Source: Ctenosaura bakeri
Lineage: Eukaryota > Chordata > Lepidosauria > Squamata > Iguanidae
DNA length: 64,000 nt
Reading direction: 5' to 3'
Assembly: GCA_948474755.1 (NCBI GenBank)
Contig: CAOLHI010000614.1
Coordinates: 186,001-250,000, forward strand
Every line of letters begins with the position of its first letter. Positions within the stretch are counted from its first letter, which is position 1. Below are positions 45,562 through 56,690 of this stretch, piece after piece. The position numbers were made by a program, and so were the translations under genes. The notes under the pieces were generated by a model. It saw nothing but the letters and a program-made list of their open reading frames with translations, ran no database searches and had not been told where the DNA came from.

Positions 45562-46960
45562 TCAGAGTGTTTGTATAGAGCAGATGCTTTAATTAGGCAA
45601 ACAGCTGGGGGAGGCTGCTGGCTGATAAACGCATGGGACAGCATGAGGTGAAATCTGTTGGAGACAATTGCTTTCACTGGTAGAAGCAACTCCTCTGACT
45701 CCCAGTTCTCTGACTTGTGTTCCTGGAAACCTTTACCCTTGCCTTGTGTGCTGATGTTGCTGCTGGATACTCCTTTTGGATTGTCACTGGGACTTTATTA
45801 TTCAGACTGCAGAAACAACAAACAGTAACTCACTGATGAAATATAGTGAACTTTGCCTGTGGCTGCTGCCTCAAGACTGTATTGGAAGAGCGAGGAACCT
45901 TGTCTCACTGCCAGCTTATGACAATTCTCCTACATTCCATTTTTATTCTCCTACTGCTGCTCTTGCTGCCACTGCAGGAACAGCAGAAGTGAAAATTGTC
46001 CTCTGTATAAAGTTGTGCTTTAGATTAACTTGCAGTTAATGCATTTATGCCCCCAAATGTATTCAAGAGGAGAGATCTGAACCCCAGAAGGCCCTGATCA
46101 TTTTCGATAGAACCATGGCTGTATGCTGCTTCTTGGTAAGGCTTGTGTCCTGAATGAATCAGATGACTAACGGCTATTAGCTCACTTCTGTAAGGATTTT
46201 CAAAAAATCTAACGCAAAATTATGTAGTTTGACCTGATGAGTGTTTGACAGTTTTTGGGTTATGTTTGGACAAGCCAAACATAATAGAAATCTGACTTTT
46301 ATGTCAATAAGAGAATGAGATGGAATATTGTGCAGGGCTGCATTGTATGTTTATCCATTAACACTTTTTTTTGTGTCTGCAAAATACGTCATTTCTTTTC
46401 CTCTTCCTAGCCTCTTCAAATGTTTTTCCCCTCTTAAACTTGCTCACGTATGCTACTGCTTCAGTGTTGTTTCCGCTAATGACAAAAGATCATTCTTCAT
46501 TCATAATATGTTTTTTGTTGCCTGGGATGTATATTATGAATACGAGAAAATCATGACAGCATAAAGCCAATCAGAACTATCTATGTTATAATGACCCTGA
46601 AAATAAGCAAAGCCAACTGAGTGAGGTCAGTAATTCTTCCCCTGGTCACATCAAAGGGAATCAGTTGCCTTTACTCCAGATTGTCTTGATGGATGAGTGT
46701 TTCTTCTGCTGCCGTTACCACCCCAATCCTGTTTCACTGTGACCTCCGTAAATAACTATTAGAATTTGTTCACAGATGCAACGTTTGCTTACAAAGTCAT
46801 CTCCCTTTCACCTCAGCTCTGCTGTTTTTTCACTTTGTAGCATGTCCAGATACCTATGATATGAGTCACTGCTTACTATCTATTATTTTCTTTTGCTTGA
46901 AAAGAGTAGGTCAAATTCCTCGCAAGCTGTAGCTTTAGATGTTCTTAAGTATGCAGTGTG
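45562..46960. other. No recognised feature
   Basis: Intergenic sequence without a gene or element that can be named. Confidence 0.5.
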
Positions 46961-47363
46961 AACCAGCATGCTATAGTGGCCTGAGTGTTAGACTAGCATG
47001 ATTTCTGCACTAGACTGTTATAGTGTTATTATCCCACTTTCAACATCCTGTGGAATCCTGGGGTTTGCAGAGGCCCCTCCCTAAACTGCAAACCCCAGGA
47101 TTCCATAGGATGTTGAAAGTGGGATAATAACGCTGTAACAGTCTAGTGCAGAAGTGGCCTAGGATACTGGGAGCCCAGGGTTCAGATCTTCGAGTAGCCA
47201 TGGAAACCTGTTGGGTGACCTTGGGCAAGTCACAGTCTCTCAGCTTCAGAGGAAGACAAGGGCAGTTCCCCCCCCCCGAACAAATTCTGCCAAGAAAATG
47301 CTGTAGTAGGTTCCCCTTCTGGTTGCCATTGGTCAGAAATGACTTGAAGGCACACAATAGCAC
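46961..47363 (+). mobile_element. Sauria-type SINE, forward, interrupted by a MITE
   Basis: The head AACCAGCATGCTATAGTGGC then CTGAGTGTTAGACTAG is cut at 46996 and resumes GATACTGGGAGCCCAGGGTT at 47163. Then GACCTTGGGCAAGTCACAGT and the tail GAAATGACTTGAAGGCACAC. Removing the MITE and one TAG restores the SINE exactly. Confidence 0.85.
46997..47159. mobile_element. Short palindromic MITE with 3-bp duplication TAG
   Basis: The right end AGTCTAGTGCAGAAGTGGCC mirrors the partly eroded left end CATGATTTCTGCACTAGACT. TAG flanks both sides (46994-46996, 47160-47162). 163 bp. Inserted in the SINE above. Confidence 0.9.
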
Positions 47364-47639
47364 CAAGTATGTAGTACTCCAACTCTTATCACAAGATGAT
47401 GTTCTTCATGTTATACATGCATTCCAGGCCCGCCTTTCCTCCATTATGAAAAACTGGAGCCAGAGAAGATCTTTCTCATGAAGAACTTGACTTGAGAGAG
47501 ACGACTAGACATAGAGCCAATACAATTGGTAGCAAAGAGGTGATTGAATACTGATAATTAGATATGATATGAATGTGGATGCAATTATTTAGAAATGTCC
47601 TTCTTAGGGCCACTTTACTTGTTTGTTTGTTTCCAGAGA

Positions 47640-48060
47640 TGGATCTAGGGTGGGGTAACTGGGGCGCCTGTCCCGCACACCAATGTGGGGTGTGTGCAAA
47701 AAGAGGAATCCCGCCTGTCCCCAGCCGCTGTTCACCCCACCCACCTCCGCCCACTATTCCCCTGCCCACCCCCACTCACCCTGCTCACTTCTGCTGCTCA
47801 CCACCCCCACTTCAGCCATTCACCCCACCCGCTTCTGCCCGCTACTCACCCCACCCACCTCCACTTGACCCCCACTTGCCCTGTCCACTTCTGCTGCTCT
47901 TCATGCCCACTTTTGCCATTCACCCACCCACTTCTGCCTCTCACCCCACTCACCTTCACTCACCTCTCCTCACCCCTCCCCACTCTCTCCATCCACTTTT
48001 TCCTGATGGTCACCTCCCCCCACTGGTCGTTCCACCCCCTTGCCCTGCATGCTGTTAACC
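47640..48060. repeat. C-rich, strand-asymmetric degenerate minisatellite
   Basis: After GGATCTAGGGTGGGGTAACT the plus strand is almost pure C/T/A, with repeated CCACTTCTGC, CTCACCCCACCCAC and CATTCACCC words at about 25-50 bp spacing. Guanine is nearly absent from 47760 to 48000. Probably the inner part of an interspersed element. Confidence 0.6.
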
Positions 48061-48269
48061 CTTTGTCCACCACTGGTTATTTCTTTACATTTATGTCCCA
48101 GTGAGCTTAAAGTAGTATACATGGTCACCTCTTCCAGTTTCTATGTGCTTTCCCTCAATATACTGGGATCTCCAGAACCCAGTGTGAATTATAGAGTGAA
48201 TGCAGGCAACATGGGAGAAGGATGAAAAACTTGGTTCAGGAACTGGGTGAACAGCCTGCCCTGAATAGA

Positions 48270-50520
48270 GTTATATTTTCTTTTTCTTTTTTTTAATATT
48301 TTTATTAAAATTTAAAGTGAAAATAACCTCCCTTCCCCACTTCCAAGCTTTTTTCTTTTTTTTTCAGTTGAGTCTGTTTATTTACATTCCATTCATACAT
48401 AGTTTCTCTTCAAAAGGTAATCTTACATTGTTACATCTTAGATTGTTACATTGCTGCTTTGTTACATTGCCTTATTACATTGTTGCCTTGTATTATATAC
48501 AATCTTACTGTATTCTTTTCCTTTTCTTATTACTATATCTTTATCCAATTTAAGATTTCTCTCTATTCCCTTTCAAAGTTCTGGATAGACTTATTTTTCA
48601 GTGAAAATGTCAGCTTTTCTATCTCTATCATATCCAGAACTTTTAATTTCCATTCTTTTATATCAACATGGTTCCTTTCCTTCCAATATTGTGCATATGT
48701 CAATCTTGCAGCAGTTATCAAATATAACAATGTCTTCTGGTGACTTCTTAGCTCTCCAAAATATTTAACAATGTTGCCCCAACTTATTTAACAAATAAAA
48801 CTCTGGCTTCCTTTCAAAATTTAAATTATAAATTCTTTGAATTTCATCATGTATTTCCTTCCAAAATTTCCTTGCTATCTTACAGGTCCACCACATATGA
48901 AAGAACGACCCCATCTTTTCATCACATTTCCAACATCTTTCATTTCCATTTTTAGTTATTTTCTGCAACCTTTCAGGTGCCATATACCATCTATGTAGCA
49001 TTTTATAAAAGTTTTCTCTTAAATTTAAACTTGGTGTAAATTTTATTTCTGTTTTCCATGCCCTCACCCATGTATCCAACTCAACTGGATGTCCAATATT
49101 TTGTGCCCATCTAACCATATTATCTTTAACAGTTTCTGATTCCATTTCTCTTTGCAACAATAGCTTATAGAATTTGGAGATTCTCTTCTTTTGGTCCTCC
49201 TTCATCAATAAATCCAATTCATTTTCTTTTCTTTCAAATCCATATAATTTTTGATCCATTTTAAATCTCTCTTTAAGTTGTCTCCATGGGAACCAATTAA
49301 ATTCATGTCCCAAAGCCTTTAATTCTTCTTCTGTGCGCATTCTTTGCTTATCCCCTTCCAATTTCAACAAATCTTGATAGGTTAGTAAATTTCCTTGTTT
49401 CGTTAGGACAATTTTATGTGCTTCTTGAGGTGAGGTCCAAATCGGAAGTCTTCTATAAAATTTATGCTTTATTTGCAACCACACTTTCAATAATGTCTTT
49501 CAAATACAATGATTATTAAACTCTTTATTCACTGTTATTTTGTCATAACATAAGGATCCATGCCATCCAGACCTATTATTAATTCCTTCCAGTTCTTTAC
49601 ATGTTGTATTTTCTACATGTATCCAATCTTTGATTAGATCTAAACAGTATGCTTGATAATAGGTTTTTAACGATGGCACACCAAATCCTCCTCTCTCTTT
49701 TGCATCTTGTAATATTTTAAACCTAATTCTTGTTTTTTTCCCTTGCCAAATAAACTTTCGTAATTCTTTTCCCCATTCTTTAAAAATATTTTCTTTTCCT
49801 ATTATTGGTAAGTTCTGAAAGAGAAACATAAGCTTTGGTAATAAAGACATTTTAAAAGCATTTATTCTTCCCAGGAGAGACGATCTTTCCATTTCGCATT
49901 TAATCTCCTTCCATATCTTTAAGTAATTGTTATCAAACAATTCTTGATTTTTGTTTGTGATTGTGATACCTAAGTATTTTACTTTCTTGGTGATTTGATA
50001 TCCTGATCTTCTCTCCAAGTCCACTTGTTCTTTTTTTGTCATATTTAATGTCATCATCATTGTCTTTTCTCTGTTTATCTTGTATCTTGGCATTTGTCCC
50101 TGTTTTTGTAAGATGTCCATCAACACCTGAATTGAATCTTGAGGTTCCTCCAAAAATATAATTACATCATCGGCAAAAGCTTTCACTACTTTATTCTCAA
50201 GCCATGTATCTGTAAATCTTCACTTACTGCAATCAGTAATGCCTCCAATACAGCTATGAATAGTATTGGTGATAAAGGGCACCCTTGCTGTACCCCGTTG
50301 TTTATACCAAAACTTGCCGTTATATCTCCATTTATAATTAGCTTTGCTGTCTGATCCTGGTAAATCTTTTCAATCCATTTACAAAAGGCTTCTCCGAGTC
50401 CATATTCTTTTAAGACACGATGCATAAATTCCCAGGAAACATTATCAAAAGTTTTTTCTGCATCCAGTAAAATAATAGTTATCTTCTTCTCTGGGTTTAA
50501 TAAATTTATATTTCTCATGA
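48270..50520 (-). mobile_element. L1 LINE copy B, 5'-truncated, well preserved ORF2
   Basis: Minus-strand ORF2 starts abruptly in reverse transcriptase at MRNINLLNPEKK, then LLDAEKTFDNVSWEFM and GVQQGCPLSPILF (50186-50518). It goes on with catalytic AFADDVIIFLE, YLGITITNK and IWQGKKTRI (to 49500), then FYRRLPIW, RWYMAPERL and CWKCDEKMGSFFHMWWTCK (to 48765). The ORF end and a T-rich plus-strand start (poly-A tail) follow near 48270-48300. Only one frameshift (about 50188) and one in-frame TGA (49500-49502) were noted in this stretch. Non-functional because truncated. Confidence 0.9.
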
Positions 50521-50521
50521 A

Positions 50522-51240
50522 GTAGCAGGTGTGTGGCCTGGGAGACCACCTGGATCATCTCTGTCATTGGAGACTCAGGTGAACTTTGTGCACCTGGGGA
50601 TAGTTTTGACAGCTCCGCCAACTCTAGCATTCCTTGTACAGGGACAACCTGGCTACATTAGCACACGCACCAGTAAGTTCCCAGTTGGACTATTGCAACG
50701 TCTGTACATGGAGCTGGCCTTGAAGATGACTGGGGAAATGCAGCTAGTGCAATACGTGACAGCGAGACTGTGGACCTGAATGCCTCATAGAAACCATATG
50801 ACAGCAGTTCTAATGGAATGTCATTGGCTGCCAGTGTACTTCTGAACTCAATTTAAGCTGTTATTGATGATATTTAAAGCCTTAGATGGCCTGAGAACAC
50901 TGTCCATCTGTACATAAATATGACAAAGCACTGAGGTCTGATAGAGGGTATTTTTTTGTGCTGTACTGTTGGGAGCAGAATGCTATGTGGGGTAATGGGA
51001 GAGGGCCTTCTCTCCATGCTTGTCAAATGCCGTTCCCTTGGAGGCACGATTGGTGCAGACATCCATATTAGTGCCAAGTTAAAATGTGACCTTTTACCAG
51101 AGCCTTTGGGCAATCTAGGGATTTTCCTGGATGGAATCTGTAAAAAGCATCTGGTTTTAAAATGTTTTACATGTTTAGACAGTTTTAAATTGCTTAAACT
51201 GCTTTTTCTTTATCTTTTACTCTGAAATATTTTGGTTCAA
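50522..51240 (+). mobile_element. L2 LINE ORF C-terminal fragment
   Basis: Peptides corresponding to VTRSPVGLLQRLYMELAL-type sequence (usual L2: LDYCNALYxGLPLK), then LQLVQ and HWLPVYF. Later GAGAGGGCCTTCTCTCCATG and a T-rich tail. Frames are broken. Confidence 0.7.
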
Positions 51241-51455
51241 GGGTAAGATATACCTATTTTAATAAAAACAAAATAATGAACATTCAAAAATGATTTTATT
51301 GTCGGCCCTACTTTATGGAGAATATATTTACTGAACTTCTTGTTTCTCAGTAAAGTGGCAAACTTGATGGGTACAAGGGCAGGATATATATTTAAGTATT
51401 GTATAGATAAAAAAATCAGTAAATATAAATCAGGTAATTGAAAGCTTCTATATAT

Positions 51456-51651
51456 GTTATTGTTGTTGTGTGCCTTCAAGTTGTTTCCAATTTATGGTGA
51501 CCCTAAAGTACACCTATCACAGGGTTTTCTGAGGCTGAGATCATGTGACATGCCCAAGGTCACTCAGTGAGTTTCCATGGCCAAGCAGTGAATTGAACCC
51601 TGGTTTCCAGGATTGTAGTCCAGTGCTCAAACTTCTACACCATACTATGCT
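51456..51651 (-). mobile_element. Sauria-type SINE, reverse
   Basis: TTATTGTTGTTGTGTGCCTT, CAATTTATGGTGACCCTAAA, CCCAAGGTCACTCAGTGAGT, GAATTGAACCCTGGTTTCCA and TCTACACCATACTATGC. Tail to tRNA head all present, with a short central deletion. Confidence 0.85.
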
Positions 51652-52800
51652 ACTGTACAAATAATGCTCCGAGACAGAACACCTTTCCAGAACATCTTGG
51701 CACTTATAGTATTTATTCATTTATTATCCTTAGAAAACAAAATTTCTGTTCACATGTTGGCTAAGAATGAATTGCCTTGGGCATGTATGGAGCACCTTTG
51801 TAAAGTTCTGTTATTCTATGAAGCTGATCAAATGTTGGTGAGAATGTTTGATATTGTGTTTTTTTTAAAGGTGTTGCTTATGCAAGGCTTAAATAAAAAT
51901 GTTATGAAGATCAAAACACACAGCAGAATGTGTGCTAATAATGAAGCACAAATACACATCTTTCTTCCTGGCTTTACATCTTCTAGGACCTTGTTATAGG
52001 CCAGGTGGATGAGATCCTGTCTGCGGGTCAAACTAGGCAGTGTTTTTAGCACATATATAGAAGCACGTCCCCAAGTAGTGAAAGACATCTGTTTGTCATG
52101 ATATGTAATTTTCCTCATCTTTGTATTTTGTATTCAGTGTGTTTTGTTTTGTGATTTGACATTGGAAGGTACTTATTGATTTAATTTTCAAGTCCAATTC
52201 CTGAGCCACATATCTCTGGGGAATTCTCGTTGTGGGAATGGGAAATGGGAAAATCACATTCTCCTTAATATCTAAAATGACCAATGAAATTCTGGTGGGT
52301 ATGCCAGCATACAGATAGGCAAATTGTTATGATTGTAACTGGTCTGGATCAAGCTAAACATGAATGTGATCCTGGAGAGCCATCTTGTGCCCGTGCTATT
52401 TTAAGGGTTTCTTTTTCTTTCTTTTTTTAAAAAAAACATTTTTAAAGTGGTATTTAGGTTACGTTGCCATTGCCATTCTTCATCAGGTTTCATATAAAGG
52501 CTAGAGAGGCATCTATTGGGGATCAAGGAAGGTTGCAGTCAGAGGGCTGTTTGTGCACACCATCAAAAGCAATTGTGCAGCTATTCTTTTTTTCCTCTTC
52601 TGTATAGGATTTCTCTGGTAATGAAAAAAAAAAAGATGGAAGAAGCAATGGGAAAACACTAGAGGGCTATAAATGTTGATCTCTCATAAACTCTTAAGAA
52701 TGAAGTGGAAGCACCAATGACTCCAGAGTAAGCCATGTCAACTTTGGTAGGGCTTCCAAGTAACCTTACATAGGGATCCACTGTGTGCATACTTACTTCA
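51652..52800. other. Mostly unrecognised
   Basis: No gene. About 52715-52795 (AGAGTAAGCCATGTCAACTT, then ACATAGGGATCCACTGTGTG) matches a short squamate interspersed repeat. Confidence 0.45.
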
Positions 52801-52990
52801 TACCCTCCAACAGGTCACAGATCAATATCGGGAAATTTATGGCCAAGCAACATCTGAGTGTGGTCAAATGGCAAAACTTATTAATAAGGAAGAACAGACA
52901 AGCTAGGAAGGCTGCTGCAGTTTGCTTATGTCTGAGCTTACTGGGAAGAGTGAGCCTGGAGTGGTGGCAGGACCAAGAGAAAGCCTTCCC
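52801..52990. mobile_element. TACCCTCCAAC-end DNA element, partial
   Basis: TACCCTCCAACAGGTCACAG at the left. AAGGAAGAACAGACAAGCTA and GGCTGCTGCAGTTTGCTTAT match the interior of the 31.0-kb copy. No mirrored right end seen. Confidence 0.55.
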
Positions 52991-53019
52991 CTGTGGATCT
53001 TAGGGCTCTAGCAGGTTTG

Positions 53020-53510
53020 TATAGGGAGATATGGTCTTTCAGATGGTCTGGACCTAAGCCTTATAGGACTTTATAGGTCATGACCAGCACCTTGACTTGT
53101 GCCTGGAAATGAACTGTTTTAACAAGGCAGTTATGTGCTCCCTGTAACTGTAACAGTCAGCATTCTGCCTGCCACATTTTGAACCTGCTGAAGTTTCTGA
53201 ACAGTTTCCAAAGGCAGCCCCCCATAGAATGCATTTCAGTAGTCCAACCAAGATGTAATCAAGGCATGTGTCACTGTAGCCAGATCTGATATCTCAAGGA
53301 ACGGGCGCAGCTGCTGCACAAGTTTTAACTGTGCAAATGCACTCTTGACCACTGCTGAAACCTGGGCATCCAGGCTCCGAGCTGAGTCCAGGAGAACACC
53401 AAGGGTGTGACCCTTTCCTTCTGCCTTGTAAGCTTCCTATAGAAGGACACCATCCTCTGTGTCAAAATAGTAAGTGCCATCAGCTTCTGTACCTAGAGTG
53501 GTGGGTCGCT
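53020..53510 (-). mobile_element. L2 LINE ORF fragment, reverse
   Basis: Minus-strand peptides GVLLDSARSLDAQVSAVVKS, AFAQLKLVQQLRPFL, SDLATVTHALITSWLDY, then stop, NAFYGGLPLETVQKLQ. These match the thumb and C-terminal part of L2 reverse transcriptase. Stops and indels show it is old. Confidence 0.8.
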
Positions 53511-53944
53511 GCCCTCTTGTCCTTTCCTTCAGGTATCAAAATATCCTGCTGTGGCCCTGATTGACCCCTTTGTGGTAACACTGGCCATTTTGTTCCCTAA
53601 AAGTTATACTCCCCATGAAACTCTACCTGGAGTTCAACACAGTCACTGCTTTGAACAGATCGTGCTCCCATGCAAATTTGTATGGTTATACACCACACTA
53701 AGGCTTGTAAGTAGTTGACTATGTTGTATGTGATTCTCTAGCTGTTATAGGAAAGAAACCTGAATATATAAAGACACAAAAATTATATGGAATGCTTGAC
53801 AAATTTGACCTGCAAAATGTAAAAAACCCAAATGCCATCCCTAGCAGAAAACACAAATGGATTTCTGCTTCATTGAGATGTTTATTGTGTTTTATTAAAA
53901 TCTAATGATTATTGAACTGATGCTGCTGATAAAGGGATCAAGGA

Positions 53945-54011
<67 letters not shown>
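53945..54011. repeat. (AAT)n microsatellite
   Basis: About 22 uninterrupted AAT units; length polymorphism would be expected. Confidence 0.95.
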
Positions 54012-55380
54012 TCATCCATGTGTTAGCTTACTTCTGCACTTTCAGTAGATGGCAGGAGATACCACTGAATCCAGCTACAGATGGGAAGCAAATTCTATCT
54101 CTCTCTTTCTGCCGAGTATTAGAAAAGTATGATTCACAGAGCACTGCATATTCTTGTTGATGCCTGGGGAAAATTATTTATGAGTATGGATCTGTGTTAA
54201 ACTCTTCCACTGTGTACTCCCCTGCCTAATCCAGAGAGGTTAAGGTAAGTATTAAAACAATATTGGAATGACTCTCTGTTCTGTGTAAGAGCAACCTGGT
54301 CACATGATTAATTGTCCATGTCTTGAAAATTAATTCAGTATCATAAATTGTATTAAATGGATTCCTAGCACCTGTGAAGAAGAAATGCTGGCCCTTATTT
54401 CCACAGCATAATCAGAGAAAACAGTTGTAACATTAGGCAACCTTTGGGGCTGGAGTTCAGCCAGTTTCCACATCACACGGGCCAAATAAGATAACCACAT
54501 TTTTAAAGTATTACTTGGAACCACTTTTGAAAATGAGAATCACTCAGCGTTATCTACTTTTCAACGCAGTTGATCAAAATTCCATGGGAATGGCTTATTT
54601 AGGCAATGTGTTTTTTAGATCTGTACAAACCTTAAATAGAAGCTTTCCTTATATAGAAGCTTTCTTGGGGACAGTATCAGTGTGCCAAAATAATAATAGA
54701 AAAAAGCCCTCACAGTCATAAATGACACCCACTCTGTCCATATGGGATGGACAGCACAGTGGATGGGAGAAGAAAAAGAGCAAGAAGCAGGAAATCAACC
54801 AGGGGAATGCCTGCAATGAAGGAATTGCCAGAACCCTTCACCAGCCTCTGTCTGTCTCCAAGACTTCATTGCCCTCTTTTGTTGCAAATGTCAGTTTTAC
54901 AAACAGTGATACAATTATTTTGCAGAGCTGGGGAAATTCCATTTTTTAAAAAGTCATCAGCTCTGCTCACAAACTCTCTAAGCAACAAATTAATATAATT
55001 TTTGCCTTTTAATACAAAATATACTAAAATGGTATGTAATTACTATTTAATATAACTCTTGGCTTTTGTTATTTAAGAGTAACTCAATTTTAATTCTTAA
55101 TTACTTTTAAAAACATATCAGAATGCTACATGCCACTGGGCTGTAGTACAAAGCACACACAAGCAGACAATTCTAGAAAACCCTTTAACAATCAAAGTAA
55201 TTAAACCCAGTTCCAGTTACATTGGGGAAAAGGGTGATATCATCCTTATTCAGTTACAGTCCCAATGCAACATAGTTGTATGTTTGCATCATTGGAAAAG
55301 GGAATTAATTACAAGTAACCAGGTTTTTAAAAATACTGCAGTCCTCCCTCCACATTCACAGGTTTGAACTTCTTGAATTT
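54012..55380. other. No recognised feature
   Basis: A/T-rich intergenic DNA. No coding or repeat signal that can be named. Confidence 0.5.
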
Positions 55381-55382
55381 TA

Positions 55383-56690
55383 TTATTTGTGAGGCACCCA
55401 TTTGCCTCCCCCCATTCTCCCCTCCCATTTCCTTGCCTTTTGCTTGGGTGCACTGTGCCTTCCTTCTCCACACCTGTGAAGAGGCAAGCGAATGGGAGGC
55501 AGAAAATGGAGGGGAAGGTTTGCATGCACCTTCCTTCTTCATGCCTGAGCAAAAGGCAAGTGAACGGGAGGAGGGAGCTTTGTGCCCAGAGAAAGAAGGC
55601 ATTCATGAGCCTTCCACTTCCCATTCTCCTCCCATTTGCTTGCCTTTTAACAGTGATGTAGATTCGAGTCAATAGACTCAGACTCAAGTCAGACTTAAGT
55701 TGCTCCAGTGACACGACTCGGACTTGACTCAGCAGTAAATGATGACTCGTCTGACTGACTCAACTTGAGACTTGTATATTTTTAATGACTGACTTGCTGC
55801 CTTTTGAACAACACCCCATCTCTTTTTGCCTACTGGTCACATGGCAATCTGTCTCAAGCCCAAACTGTGGGTGAATTTCTCAGAGGAGAACAGCAAATGG
55901 GTTAGGCAATGGGCTTGAGGTGGGCTTGAGGTCTGCTTAGCAGCCTGTCCCTGCTGCATATTGGAGGAGCCTTCTAAAACGTTTCCTAAGAGCAGAAGAC
56001 AAGACTCACCCACAGAGTGCAGGGTGTATTTCTCAGAGGGGAACTGCAGGCAATGGGCTTGAGGAAGAAGGATCCTTCCTTCTAAAGCTTTTGAAGTTTC
56101 AGTAATAGAGAGTAAGAAGGATCCTATTCCCAACTTTCAAAGCTGCAGATGGCAGAATCACAAATGTGGAGGTCCGATTCTGTTTAAATTGTTAAAACTG
56201 ACTTTATTTGGTTCTGTCCAATAATTCTGGAATTTTGGTTGGAGTATAAAGTTGGCTTCCAAACTCGAGACTTGACTTGGGACTTGACTTGAAAGTATCT
56301 TCAAGGACTTGAGACTTGGAGTAAAAGACTTAAATACATCACTGCCTTTTACCCAGGTACGGAGAAGGAAGGCATGCACATCGGGACAAAAGGCAAGTGA
56401 AATGTGGGGGAAGGCACGCATGTGCCTTCTCTGCATGCAGGGCTGCCCCATCCCATTCACCTGCCTTTTGCCCAGATATGTGGAAGGAAGGCACATGTGA
56501 CTGGGCAAAAGGCAAGAGGATGTGAGGGAGAGAATAGAGGGGGAAGCCCTTCTCCATGTGTGGGACTGTTCCCTCCCATTTCCTTGCCTTTTGCCTGGGA
56601 GTGGAGAAGGAAGGCATGTGATCCAGGCAAAACGCAAGAGAATGGGAGAGGGGAGCCCCAGAGGAGAAGGGATGGGGAAGCACTCACTTG
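55383..56690. repeat. Inverted-repeat array split by a hAT element
   Basis: Forward words CCTTGCCTTTTGCyTGGG (55432, 55639, 56461, 56584) alternate with their complements such as GGGCAAAAGGCAAG (about 55548, 56387, 56503, 56625). Each is followed by GAAGGAAGGCA or TGCCTTCCTTC. With the hAT insertion removed, the last forward units are spaced about 120 bp. Every unit can fold on itself. The array would read as a ladder of hairpins. Confidence 0.7.
55651..56344. mobile_element. hAT element inserted in the inverted-repeat array
   Basis: Starts CAGTGATGTAGATTCGAGTC and ends AAGACTTAAATACATCACTG, 10 mirrored terminal bases with subterminal GACTTGACT words repeated on both sides. Flanks CCTTTTAA (55643-55650) and CCTTTTAC (56345-56352) agree at 7 of 8. 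694 bp, no transposase. Confidence 0.85.

Noticed and set aside
45006..45689. 227-codon minus-strand frame near 45 kb
   Set aside because: Lies across the CpG-rich element; its length comes from GC-rich repeat sequence.
46961..47363. tRNA-like head suggesting a tRNA gene
   Set aside because: The A- and B-box-like motifs belong to a tRNA-derived SINE with a LINE-type tail, not a cloverleaf tRNA.
47573..48104. Proline/histidine/threonine-rich plus-strand frames in the C-rich block
   Set aside because: Frames are open because the block lacks G and so lacks most stop codons; low complexity, repeat-derived.
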